64,000 nucleotides of DNA from Distichodus sexfasciatus. Taxonomy: Eukaryota; Chordata; Actinopteri; Characiformes; Distichodontidae. The notes beneath the pieces were generated by a model that saw nothing but the letters and a program-made list of their open reading frames with translations, was not told the DNA's origin and did no database searches. The stretch spans positions 509,501 to 573,500 of the forward strand of contig JAVGVS010000280.1 of assembly GCA_032718565.1 (NCBI GenBank). Direction: 5' to 3'. Below, piece by piece: positions 11,162-22,985 of the stretch; positions within the stretch are counted from its first letter, which is position 1; each line of letters begins with the position of its first letter. The position numbers were made by a program, and so were the translations under genes.

Positions 11162-11911
11162 AATATACTGTTATAATCTATTGTTGTACTCCCAGTGAAC
11201 AAGAATCAGACCAGGATATAACAGAACACTGTATTTTATTTGCCGGCCCAAGCCACGCTTCAAATTATACCAACAAGAACTCTCTCGCTCTCCTCAGCTC
11301 TCAGCTATCCCCTATTGCTTTTCACAAAACCCTCCTGCAAGCCCCTTACTCTAAACTGTACCAAAGCTCATCATTTAACTACATACAACTAAACACTCTC
11401 CTTGTCTCATCATGAACTTGAACACACTACACTATATTTCCGGTTAATTTCGCCTTAGGCTATGAAAAAAAACAAGTAGCAGGCAAACATCAAGATATAA
11501 GGTAGATGTATACATTTGATACATGTGTTTAAAATGTCACTCATATTAAAGTGCAATGTTGGAGCACTTTCTTCATCGCTCTAATCACTCAACTCCTCAT
11601 CCAGTGAAACTGCTGAGGACTTTACTCAAACTGGGAGGTTTTTGACTCATTAAAGTACAACATTATACACTTTACAACTACAAGCACATATGCATCCAAA
11701 ATGATCATCTATGAGAAGCTGCCAACAGCAGGACCAAAGTGCAAATCTTCGCAGTGTGTGTGTGACACTGTTGCTGTTCTTCCAGCGTGCGATTATAGGA
11801 GTGACACAGCGTGAGCGGAGGTCAACAGTCATGCGGAGTCGTAATAAGAAAGCGCTTTCCTGCCCTCTCCTGCTTTTTCCTGGTCAGTGGTCAGCTCTAT
11901 ATACCTAGTTT
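11162..11911. other. Unique noncoding sequence
   Basis: AT-rich sequence without a credible exon. The start of the next tract appears gradually from about 11860 as pyrimidine content rises. Confidence 0.5.
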
Positions 11912-12320
11912 TGTCTCACTTACCCGTTCCCTCCCTCTCTCTCTCCCTTCATCACTCTCACTCTTTCTCCTTCTCACACCCTCTTTCTTCACTCTCTTTT
12001 TCTCTCCTCTCACCCTGTTGACCTCTCAGCTTCTTTCCTTTCTCTCTCTCCTTCTCTCTCTCTCTTGCACACACACCCCCTCTTTTTCGCTTCCCTCTCT
12101 CACACTCATTTTCTCCACCCCTCTTCTTTTCTCATCCTCTTTACCTCTCTCGCTTCTTCTCTCACCCTCTTCTTTCACTCTTTTTCTTCCACTCTGTCAC
12201 TTCCTCATTCTCTATTATCCTACCATCATATCTCTCTCTCTCTCTCTCTCTCCACACCCCTCTCTCTTGTTCCACCATTCTCTCCCTCCACCCCTCTCGC
12301 TGTCTCTCTCCCTCTCTTTG
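11912..12320. repeat. Long polypyrimidine (C/T) tract
   Basis: About 400 bases are almost entirely C and T on the plus strand, with interspersed (CT)n runs such as 12231-12252, and short CA interruptions at 12066-12077 and 12100-12108. Open frames across it translate to Ser/Leu/Pro-rich strings that have no coding value. Such mirror-rich tracts can adopt triplex (H-DNA) structures and are prone to polymerase stalling; that is general knowledge, not shown here. Confidence 0.9.
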
Positions 12321-13308
12321 GTAAAGTGGAGTGGGTGTACTAATGGCCTTGTTAATTTCCAGGCCAAGGGAAGCACACGATTTTTTGCGGTGGTTGTATC
12401 TAGTAACCCACTAATGACAGCACTACGTGAAACCCTGTCCAAATAACTGCTAATTACACATACACGCACCCACCCACCCACACACACAGCGAAGATCATG
12501 CTCTCTTAGTCCAGAGGCAAAAGTTAGAAGAGTTCTGCCCCGCGTACATATGCTAGTTAATAGGATACGGAGAGAAATCAGTGTTGTGACTCACTGGCTG
12601 CCCTGAGGATTGTGGTGACTTCCTGTGAGCTTGAAATTAATCCAATAATATCAACTGTGCGCCACTACATGTCCACTAACAGACCCAAAATGAGTGCTGT
12701 GTGCTACTTACAACATCTACAGTGACAGAGAACATTTATTTGCCTTTTTGACAGTGCAAAGCTGTTTTTCACCTAATGTGAGATATGCCCAGAGGTGAGG
12801 AAGAATCAGGAGTGAAGACGTATCTATGCAATAATCGGATGAAGCTTCACCTTAGCAGTTCACTACTCAGGAAAGTCAATACAGAAAAGCAGGCAGCTCG
12901 ATAATCAACCGATAATAGATTCAGTTTGACAAGAAGAGAGAAGTAACAAGGAAAAGGGTCAGACTGAAACGTTTGAGGGTTGTCATGAATGAATAGCTAT
13001 AAAAAAACTCAACATGAGACTGGCCTAAAAAAGATACAGAAATAAAATAATGAAAGCATAGCTATATGGAAACCCGGGAAACTCTCGACTCTAAACATGA
13101 GAAAGGCACATAAAAAGTGATAAGAAAAAGAGAGAAAAAACAGAACCTTCTGAACGAATAAAAAGTGATTCTCTATTTCTGTCATTCAGTGGAGGGTTAA
13201 ATGACAGTGTCCACACAAAAGAGCGCACGCATACATGTAAATACACACACGCAGCCTTCCCCGTCTCATTTCACACTTGAAATGTTCATGAATGAACGGT
13301 GAGCAGCT
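12321..13308. other. Unique noncoding sequence
   Basis: No gene found. A short ACCC/ACAC-rich stretch occurs at 12466-12488. The remainder is AT-rich. Confidence 0.5.
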
Positions 13309-13410
13309 AGAAGCAGCAAAAGAATAAGAGAAAGTAAAACAGGGGGAAGAAAGGAAGGGGGAGAGAGAAAGAGAGAGTGACAGAGAGAGCAAGAGAGAGA
13401 GAGAGGTGGG
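13309..13410. repeat. Purine (A/G) tract with (GA)n
   Basis: About 100 bases of nearly pure A and G on the plus strand, ending in GA dinucleotide runs. Confidence 0.85.
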
Positions 13411-13529
13411 ATAAGAGTGTGATAGGGTGTTGTCCTTTTATGATGTCATTTCTTCTCTGCTGCAGCAGATTGCATTTAACTGGCTGCTCGTTTCACAGCC
13501 ACATGCCTTTTTAACAGACAAACCTATAA

Positions 13530-13574
13530 ACACACACCCACACACACACACACACACACAAGCACACACACACT
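13530..13574. repeat. (CA)n microsatellite
   Basis: A CA run with single interruptions CCC and AAG. It produces a Thr/His-rich spurious open frame. Confidence 0.9.
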
Positions 13575-13731
13575 CCCTACAAATAAAACGGGCTTCTGAA
13601 ACCATCAAAAAACAGGCAACCCTGACTATCTTTGATTTAAACACACGCTGGCCTGTTTACTCTCACCTCCACCTTAGTGCTCTGTGTAAGTCAACTTACA
13701 GACTCTCACTAATACTGCACACAGTAAAAAG

Positions 13732-13885
13732 CTGTGAGAGAGAGAGAGAGTAGAGGGGATAAAGGTGTTCTCTCTCTAGCATTAGCCATCCATCACAGGA
13801 AGACAGAGCAGGAGGTTGAGAAAGAGAGCGAGAGAAAGATGGAGGGAGTGGAGTGAGAGGAAAAGGAAGAGGCAAAAAGGAGTCA
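13732..13885. repeat. Purine-rich tract
   Basis: GA repeats at 13732-13752 and a further purine-rich stretch at 13800-13885, broken by about 45 bases of ordinary sequence. Confidence 0.75.
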
Positions 13886-15477
13886 CAGATTCAGGACTAG
13901 AAAACACCACAATAAAATTCCAGGCAGAGCACAAGGAGCAGATGCTTTCTCTTCAGTGAGTTTGGGAAATCCCAAGAAAATCATACCAACTCATATAACG
14001 CAATAGTTAACATGGACAGTATTTTTCTTGATATTATAGAAACATTTATTGTACTGATACAGAGAGAATTCCAAAACTGAACGAAAAATCAATTTCATCC
14101 ATAATGTACTCTATTATATTTACATTTTCTAAATTTACCAGCATGCCTTCAAATCATTTTCAGGCAACAGTTTACCCAGGAACACATGGACCATGAATAA
14201 AACATGGATTAGAGTAATGAAAGCTGCGGTAAAGTTGGTTCTTTGCCAGCGATGATGGAACAGCATCTTGACTGCTTTGATGCTTTGTTTTTTCGGTTTT
14301 TTTTTTTCAAACTTTGGTTTTATAACTTTTTGGCATCTAAATTGCAAGCTTATCAATTGGTTTTGACCTTTGTCGGGTGTAATATGCCAGAAATCAGGGT
14401 CCAGTGAGTAAAGACATCTTTTGGAATCTGAGAATCATGTTCAAACATGAGCCGCACGGCGCCTACTCTCACTCTGCAAGGAGAATCGGGAACGGCATTG
14501 CGCCCGTGGCAACTCCGCAAAATAACTTGTATTCAAATTCATGCAGCTGGGGCTGTTAGCCAGGCTTCTCGTCTGAAATGTGCCAGGCTTTGTTTGCATG
14601 CAGTGGCCCTTTCTCTACAGGCGCTCGCCCAACAAACCGCTGCCATGACAAGATAATTCATGGGCATCATCCTCCTTATTGGATCTGGAATCGATCAGCG
14701 GGGTGAACGTGGCAGCAGAAAAAAAGCTTATGAGAAAACAAGCGCAAATCACACACACACGCACACACATACAGTAACCTCTGACCTCCAAAACAGGATC
14801 AGCAAATTTAGTGGCATCACTATCGAGCGAGCGAGAGAGAGAATGGGTGTGTGAACCTCTTGATGTTACATATAGAAGTTGGATCTCATAGCTTTGGAGA
14901 CGCATTTATTATATTTATCATATTTAAGGTTCTTCTCTTTGTGCCACCTTATTTTTACGGCATCTGAACCCAAGTAAAATGGCTGTGTGACAGACATGAG
15001 AGAGAAAGACAGTGAAACTGAAATAAGAAAAAAAGTACAGAAATATACAGCTTTTCTTTTCTACAGCCACAATAGTCTGACTCAAACCACAAAATAAATG
15101 AGGCTATTTACGGCAAGAAGCAACTGTAAAATGACTTCCTGCCTCACTTTCAGAGAAACTGAATCAAAAATTCCATGCACGGCTCTGGCGGCAAGGAAGC
15201 CGACGCTTTCGCCTCGTCTGCGCAACGTCAATAAACTGATGAAGATAATGGTTTAATCACATTACCATTTACCCAGGAGCACTTATCATTAGACCTGTTA
15301 ACATTTCCACATCCTGACCCGCTCCACTTCCGAGCAGGCATTTACGAGGCCACCTTCAGAGCGGGGGTCCTCGCGCGGGGCCGCAGCTACACTAGCTGAC
15401 AACATGACGCGAGCTGTCTGAAATGTCAGAATGATTTAATTGTTGATGGTTTTAATTGTTGCGAAGAAACAGGCGAT
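13886..15477. other. Unique noncoding sequence, CNE-like at 15170-15420
   Basis: The piece 15170-15420 is GC-richer and contains several CpG words and homeobox-type sites (TTTAATCACATTACC, TTAATTG). A less clear similar part is 14450-14650, with an octamer-like TTTGCATGC. No exon with paired splice sites was found. A short CA run lies at 14751-14771. Confidence 0.4.
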
Positions 15478-15511
15478 TGAGAGAGAGCGAGAGAGAGAGA
15501 GAGGGGGAGGA
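15478..15511. repeat. (GA)n run
   Basis: An interrupted GA dinucleotide run ending in a G-rich segment. Confidence 0.85.
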
Positions 15512-16752
15512 CGTTAAATGCCGCTGGTAGCAATTATCTAAGTTAGGGATGTCATTAGCAGGATTCTAATGCTAATGTCCTCACCAGCAGTCAAACGGAG
15601 TGCAGGAAGCCATTTTGTTTCTACTGTCACCGACATTTGCCATAGGTTCTATTTTAAAAAAGCACACCTTTTTTTGCTGAACATAGGTCTGAGTTGTAGC
15701 TTCTGCAGTTCTGTAGCTTCTTAATGTGACATTACTGAGGATTCACCAGTGCCAGCAGTACTATGCTCAAACACTCGGACAAAAACTCCAATAACAAGAA
15801 CCAATACCCCTTAACTGCAATATTACATTAAACTCAAAGCTGTGGCATTTTTTGCTGCCCAATTTGACAGTCATGATTGCTCTGTGTCTGGAAAATGGAC
15901 CCGACCATGTGTTGAATAATTTAACAACACAAACCTGGAGCGCGGTGCCAACACTTAACAACTTTTTAAATCACAACAGAACAGTCACTGTTGTTTTTAT
16001 CATTTCATTTACCCCATTTTGAGCTAATATAACATTAAAACATTAAGAAGGCTGCTCATCCATATATCACCAATCAATTTTCTCACATAACGTTCAACGC
16101 TGACAGAGAACAGTTAGCAGATCGTTAAAATTCCAGAAACACTGCCAACTCCAAATGCTTTTAACCCATTTTAACTGGTCTTAAATGAGTGAAAATCCCC
16201 CCCATACTAACTCTTAACCACTCTAAGCGGAGGGGGATTAAATTCTGTGTGCATTTGAAAGTGTGTATGTGGGCAATCTCTCCAGAACTGCGATGGGAAA
16301 AGCATCTTCTATTACTCTGTACCCTGGGGTTTGCATTCACAAGCACCACAGCTAAAACGGTGTGTGTCTCTGAGTGTGTGTGTGTGTGTGTGTATACATA
16401 AAGAAATATGGTGAAAGCACAGAAGGGAAAGAACAGAAGAGAGCTTCTAGGTATTACATGTCATAGAATAAGAATGAAGCCTCTCGGAGGAATATGAAGC
16501 CCCCCTTACACACAAACACATACATTCGCTCACACACACTGCAACCGCATCTGACTACAGACATAATCATCAGTCCATTTAAGCACCTGAGTGGGTAACG
16601 AGAACAAAACCAGATACAAATTTCATCAGCGAGGTGGAGGCTGGACCATGGGGGATGTTTGCTATTGATTTCAGATGCTTTTGATTGGAATTTCCCTCGA
16701 CATCCATTCATTCTCTCACATCCATCTGGGATGCCGTTAGGAGTCATATTTG

Positions 16753-16786
<34 letters not shown>

Positions 16787-18060
16787 TACCGGAGCATGTC
16801 GATTTAATGAAATTACATACAGTACTGCATCGTCTCTTTTCATGAAAGCAGACGATCAGCTCTCTGCCGCATGAAAGAGAGGCAGCAAAGACAGCGGGGA
16901 TAGAGAAAGGCAAGCGTGCGAGCCAGCGGACTTGAAAGGACCAGAAAATGAGGTCCTGTCCCTCGCCTCTTCTCCTCGTGCTGCTTTTCTCTTGTTCTCT
17001 TCGACCACAATTACACCAAGCAAAAAGTAGAGGGAGAGAAAAGAAAAGAGGCGGGAAACGGAGAGTGAGAAGGAGGGATGAGGCCTAAATGCTCAGTTTT
17101 TCTCTCTTTTTGACTCACTCTAGCAGTTCTCTTGTGTACTGAAGAACCATTCAGTGGATCTTCTGGGATGTTGTCCAGGGTGACTGAGGATGCTGGGAAA
17201 TGCAGTTTGGGATTATTTTAAAGTTACACTTTTGCAAGTAGGTGCAGACACTATATGTGCACAAACAGTTTCCTTGGTGTGTAGTAGGAGACCCACATAC
17301 TAAGACTCAGCGATAAAGCTCTGATTTCGGTTTTTACGAGCGGTCATAAAACATCTTTCCCTTGCTCTTAATATTTCTCTGACCTATAAAACCTAATCCT
17401 TTACTAGAGTCAGATTAAAATACTTTAACAAGTCTATGCTCCACACACACACACCTGCGTTAAGACATGTACTACCTCAGGCTGAACTCATCCGGTTGAG
17501 CTCTCTCTCATACACGCACTCACACACACACATCCCATGCACAGCTTTAACAAGTCTTCTGCTTCTCGTCTACTCGGCCTCCCCAAGTCTATTTGCAAGG
17601 TGACACCAATAAATTAAGTTTTGCAATCCCTTTTAATATAAAAACTCCAAGCATGCCAGCTGGTCCTGCAAACCTCCTCCCTCCCAATTCGGCATATGTT
17701 TACAGCAGACCAAAAAAGCAGGCAGCAAGACTGTGTATAACCTTCCTCAAACGTATCATCTGTCGTCAACACACAGGCTCTACTCGTGTGTGCATATGTG
17801 TCTGTGTGTAAGGAAAAGAAAGGATGTCCTGAATGAACTGCAGAATAACAAAAGGAAAAAGAAGAAGAGAGATGGTATTGTATTGGGATTATATTCATAA
17901 ACGTAACCTTTTAAAAAGGAAGAACCTAGACTTCTTTATCTCTTCTAAGGAGTGGTGAAATCCTGTTATGGGTCTTTATCTTGCCTTTTTGACAGAATGT
18001 CTTTCCCCGAGGGCAAGGTAAAGGAAACTTTACACAAATCACATGCGTGAAGACGCGTAC
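15512..18060. other. Unique noncoding sequence with small microsatellites
   Basis: Contains a TG run at 16372-16393, a TC run at 16751-16788, and purine-rich parts near 16870-16920 and 17025-17080. CA words occur at 17441-17456 and 17520-17532. No gene or transposon with two ends is visible. Confidence 0.5.
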
Positions 18061-18290
18061 ATACATATGCATGCGCACACACACACTCAAACACACATTC
18101 ACACAAGTTTTGCTATTTTTGTGAGACACTTGCACTGCCACTCATAATGACACTTAACCTCAGTAGCATAAACCTAATCTTTTCACTGATTCAATTTTTC
18201 ACATAAAACCTGTCACATAGCATACAAAAATGTCCTCACAAAGCCACAAAACAAGTTTTCCTATCTTATTGAGGACAAACAGGTTCTCAC
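18061..18290. repeat. Interspersed repeat with CA head (member 1)
   Basis: A CA-rich head (18075-18105) is followed by CTTAACCTCAGTAGCA (18153-18168), a 16-base word identical to 63501-63516, then TAACCT-like words and ATGTCCTCACAAAGCC near 18231, matched by ATGTCCCCACAAAACT near 63607. The order of parts is the same in both places, so they belong to one old repeat family seen in many fish genomes. No coding content. Confidence 0.55.
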
Positions 18291-20317
18291 ATATACGTAA
18301 AAAACAGAAATGACTCATAACCTCAGCAAAACTTCTGAATTTGAGCATGTTTTGGGGAATTTATCACCTTTTCTGAGAACAAAGTAATCACACTCATATG
18401 CAAACACACACACACAGCAGATTCATATCTAGAAGGAGTGTGTGCTTGAGTCAGCATCTTTTCCTGAACTGTCTAGTGGGGATTTTAATGAATAATTAGT
18501 TCATGCATGACATGGTAATGGTGCACAAAACAGCTACTAATGTCATGGACTGGTGTGTGTGATTTTGCTTAGCATGAAAGCAATAAGTGTTCTCCTCTAG
18601 GCATTCCACCTCATTTCAACCCATGTACCTATCAGCTTGAAATCTGATTGATATATGGAACTTCTGAAACTGGCTCAAGTAATCAAGTATCCGCAACTTC
18701 CTCTAATGCATGTGTGAGATTAAATACATTACAATCCAAAAAAGTCTGATGAAATTCTGCATTTTCAATGATTCATGTTCACTCATATTGTGTTGATACT
18801 CAAACAACAGGCAAGGTTTCTCATATTCATCCTGAAAACACACACCCTCTCAATGCTAGACATTTCCAGGTAGACATAATCAACAGTAAATCATAATGTC
18901 TTCCCCAAAGCAATTTGCCATTCAACAAACAATGACACAATGTACTTCTGCTTCATATGAAAATAAAAAAAAGAAGTAAAGCATTTTTTTCAAGACAGAA
19001 CCCATCAACAGCATTTTTACTTTCCCTTTTAGTCTTATCTACTTCCCTAAAAATGTCAGGAAACAAACCTCAATCTGTCAGGGAATGCATATGAGTCGAT
19101 TCTCCGTCTGTATCTTAAACTCTTTGGTCAGAAACGCCTCCAGCTATCAGCTTTAGGTCTACCCACTACATCCCCTCTGGAACACCAGACAAATCTGACT
19201 CAAGGCTGTGGGCTAAGGCCGAAATGTGCTGAACAAGCAGCAAAGCAACACGCAATAAATTGTGTATATTCTGAAAGATTTCTGACCTCTATGTAAATGT
19301 CTATGTCAGGCTTACACTGCTCTTAGCTGCCTGTCTGATCGAATGAAATTTTGCAATGCCGAATATGCACTACTGTCTCTCCATAGTTCACGTCTTCATA
19401 AAAACAATGTGAAAGACGAGAAGACAAAAGTGTGAGGGAGAAAAAGGAAAGTTGACTTACGTCCTTTTAAGTTCTCTTTTTGTGCCTTTTGTAATGTAGC
19501 AGCAAAGTGCATAATGCCTTAACGGTCATTTAGAACCGTTTTACGTGCAGACGTAGTTTATCCATTATTTACATTATGTTGGACACAACACAACACAACA
19601 CCACTGAACTCCTAATATTGATGATGACCAATTTTTATAGCTATGGGTTGTTTTATTGTGTTAATCTCTAAGATACTGTATAAGGACTTAAAAACGCATC
19701 AATACCAAGTGTGTATGTTAGAGATCAACAGTGGTTTTCACCATGTTGGTTTGCTCTCCATCATGATTTTAGATGCATGAGCATTTAATCTGTATCAATT
19801 TCTTTCCACTGGATTTATGAGACTGAAAATGTCCGGTAATTATACACTTCAGACTTTGACATGATGTGATGCAGCGTCCATATGTTGTTTGTATACTGCA
19901 TAAAGAATTGTACTGAATAATATGGAGAAACATCTTTCTCTTTTTCTTTTGTTTTGGGCTGTTTTGGAAGGTTTGGACGCAGCACCTGAAAACTGTTACC
20001 ACCCTTATAGACTGGTCTTATAGGATGCCCGGGATGTATGTCATAAAGAATAAACTAATAAATTATCTCATTACAGATAATCTGTATCTCATACACACAC
20101 CTCATTCTTCACGCACCTCATAGAACGCAATATCCCCAAACAAAACCATACTGTGTACTGTGTGTGTGTCTGTGTGTGTCTGTCATCAGAGATAGAACAA
20201 TGAATAATAGCAGCATAAACATCACAAGCTCTTTGCGATCTTTCAAACATGGGATGAGGAAAGTCAAAAATTATGAGCTGACTTACCCACTTGGGATGAA
20301 TCTCCTAGAGTGAGTGA

Positions 20318-20320
<3 letters not shown>
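18291..20320. other. Unique AT-rich noncoding sequence
   Basis: Nothing recognisable except short CA and TG words (18402-18416, 20158-20182) and ACAAC repeats at 19584-19600. Confidence 0.5.

Positions 20321-20365
<45 letters not shown>
20321..20365. repeat. (GA)n microsatellite, long and pure
   Basis: About 22 uninterrupted GA units, the purest dinucleotide run in the window. Confidence 0.95.
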
Positions 20366-20368
<3 letters not shown>

Positions 20369-20867
20369 AATTGTTTAATAACCTGGTTATCAGCTTTTAG
20401 TCATTTCATGTGAAACACTTCAGCACAAAGATGAGCAATGCTATTCAGCTTTTTGCCATGCCGGTGCTAACCTGGGTCAACTAACCTGTTTATTGTTCAA
20501 ATTATTAGGATTTCAATACAGATTTGTGACCTACTGTTAGTCCCTCCAAAAGATCAAGCCTTTACCACATTTTGACATTGAAATTTGCAATTTAAATGTG
20601 AATGAATAATAATTCTTCAAGTTACGCATTTTGAAAGTGATTATGTTTATGTTTTACTTCTACTGAGACAAAGTAAGGTCACCATAATCATTCTGTTCTT
20701 CTGACTGATAATTTGCTTTCTGTAAGTTATTATTTAGTTAAGATAACATATATTTGATATATTTTTTTAATAAAGAGCCTAGTTCATGTTGTCAGCGTTT
20801 TTACTGTGAAATCTTCAAATTCTGACGTGTCATTCGGTTTAAAAATTGTGTTGCTGACCTGCTCAAC
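20366..20867. other. Unique AT-rich noncoding sequence
   Basis: I see nothing specific in this stretch. Confidence 0.5.
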
Positions 20868-21030
20868 TATGTGGACGGCCATTAGCGCTTATGTCATTGT
20901 CGTTTGTCTTGCGTCGTCGTGGTTTCGCGCGGGAACATGACGCGCATGGTTCTTCAGAGTTGCCTCGCGCCAGAATACAGAATTGTGCGCGAATGCAGTG
21001 CAGGAAATAATGCGGGAAATACGAATTTGT
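20868..21030. promoter_or_regulatory. CpG-rich patch with E2F-like site
   Basis: A compact stretch holds far more CpG than the surrounding sequence, in words such as GCGTCGTCG, TTTCGCGCGGGAA, GACGCGCATGG and CTCGCGCC. Base 20923-20935 is a textbook-like E2F consensus. It may be a small unmethylated promoter or enhancer, or the remnant of a CpG-rich mobile element. No TATA box or open frame of note follows on either strand. Confidence 0.35.
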
Positions 21031-22853
21031 GGACGTTAAAGGGCAGAAGAGGAGGAACAAGAGGGAGGGAAAAGTGAAATAAACTCAAGTTTGTTGACTG
21101 ATATTTTTATTCTGATCAGTGTTAATGTTTAGGTGTAGTTGTTAAGGAGTATTGGCGTGTACAACTGACGCACACGTACACGCGCACACAGAAACCTGCT
21201 TCAGGACCAGTCCAGAAAAAGAAAGAAAAGACTTAAATGGCAGCCAGACAGACAAATGGATAGATAGATAAACTGATGGATGTACAGACAGAAAGAAAGA
21301 ACAGAAAGAAAAGAAAAAAGAGCATTTTAAAATAAGCTAGAGCTTGCTGATGCAAAGAAAAAAGAAGGACGGAAATATAGAAGACAAGTAAAAGTAAAAA
21401 AGACAAGTAAAAAGATAAAAGGATGCAGCTGAAGGCATTGAATCTAAAGCAGTATCCCTGAAAGAGAGGATGGTTCTACTCAGAGATATGACACCTTTTC
21501 CAAAAGTCACTAACATCACCGTTGCTCAGTCTTTATCTATTCATTTTTATTTTTTCCTTCCTTTAAGTTCTTCCTTTTTCTGCTACTCATTGCCATAGCC
21601 TCAAACAAAACCAGCCATCTGTCAGGGTTTTCTCTTTCTGTTTTATGGATAGAATACACTGATACACTAACCTTAGAAAGAAGAGATTGTAGGGTGTTCC
21701 ATTCACCCAGAAAGGTAATAAACCAATAATGATAATGTCTGTTGGAGAAGTTTGATGCTACATAAGGACGAAATGAAGGACAGATGGACGGAAGAAATGA
21801 AGGTAAAAAAGAAAAGAAAGAAATTCAGAAAAGAAATGCCATGTGAACGTCTTTCCCAAAAGTGATTAAAAAATCTAGAGTATATCCTGATTACAGAAAG
21901 TTAAATTACAGAAAGTCCAAAGCACTTGGAAAATAAAATAAACACTTTTTGTATGACATAAATTTGATGTATTTTTTTAGATGATTATGTGGAGCAATCA
22001 TCTGTTTTTGGTAAATACTTTGAGAAGACTATTGAGGACACATTGATTGAGTTTAAATGAGTGAATACAGTAATAAATTATGTTATTACTTTAACGCTGC
22101 AAGTCAGGGTTACATCAACCTGGTTTATTTATTCATTTTTAAGCTGCTATCTTGATATGCCCAGCCAGGCTTGGATATCAGTCTTCTGCTAAGCTGCAAA
22201 ACATAACTAAACATAACCAGCCTACTAAAGTCCAGTGTGTGTACTTCAGCCTCTCTTAGTCTGATGTTTTCTGAGCTTTTTTTGGCTGTAGGCTGAGTTC
22301 GCATCTTTGATCACAGCTGTGAGCTGGACAGGAGTTCTCTTGTCTGAGTGTCTGATCTCCTGCCTGGACGTCCCCATAGCTATACAAACCAACTTTCCAG
22401 ACAAAAGGCTTTGGCTGACCTGAGACTTAACCCTTATGTAACACATTCAGCCCTCTAATCCTTAATATGAAGCAACAGCGGCCCATTTAACAAATATTTT
22501 GGCCTCCTCTTACTCCACAGCACAATACACTATTCTCATTAACATCGTTTCTTATATAATTATCAGGGTGTGTTCAATAATATCACCAAAAAGTTATAAA
22601 GAAAGAAAATGGCTGAAAAATACTAATGCCTAAGCATCCAACAACACTATCACTTGTTTAATTCAAGCGTCAGTCATTATCTTCTGTCGATTACATGATT
22701 ATAGAGGCGGTAGAGAGATTACAGTCACACCTTCAGAAAAAAAGTGTGCACATATACCATACAGAAATGTCTTCTAAAGTGCAGAAATACAGATTCATAT
22801 GAAGAGAAGTTTGAGTTTTTTATATATGCTGGATGAATTATAATCTCACAATG
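21031..22853. other. Noncoding sequence with degenerate tetranucleotide patch
   Basis: Positions 21240-21330 consist of degraded GATA, AGAC and GAAA words, and 21790-21840 is similarly A/G-rich. The rest is single-copy AT-rich sequence without exons. Confidence 0.5.
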
Positions 22854-22985
22854 ATTCAATTCAATTCAATTCAATTCAATTCAAATTTATTTATATAGCG
22901 CTCTTAACAACAGTCATTGTCACAAAGCACTTTACATATAACCGGCCTAAACCCCCGTGATTAAAGTGATTAATGATAACTTTAT
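22854..22985. repeat. Teleost interspersed repeat with (TTCAA)n head
   Basis: Six TTCAA units lead into AATTTATTTATATAGCGCTC, ACAACAGTCATTGTCACAAA and GCACTTTACA. This combination, pentanucleotide plus the TATAGCGC and CACAAAGCACTTTAC words, occurs widely in fish genomes by my recollection. I do not assign a family. Confidence 0.65.

Noticed and set aside
11811..12446. 211-codon open frame on plus
   Set aside because: It is a Ser/Leu/Pro-rich translation of the polypyrimidine tract, with equally long frames elsewhere in the same tract and no domain.
16372..16393. TG run as possible Z-DNA promoter element
   Set aside because: Such runs are very frequent here and nothing near this one suggests a promoter.
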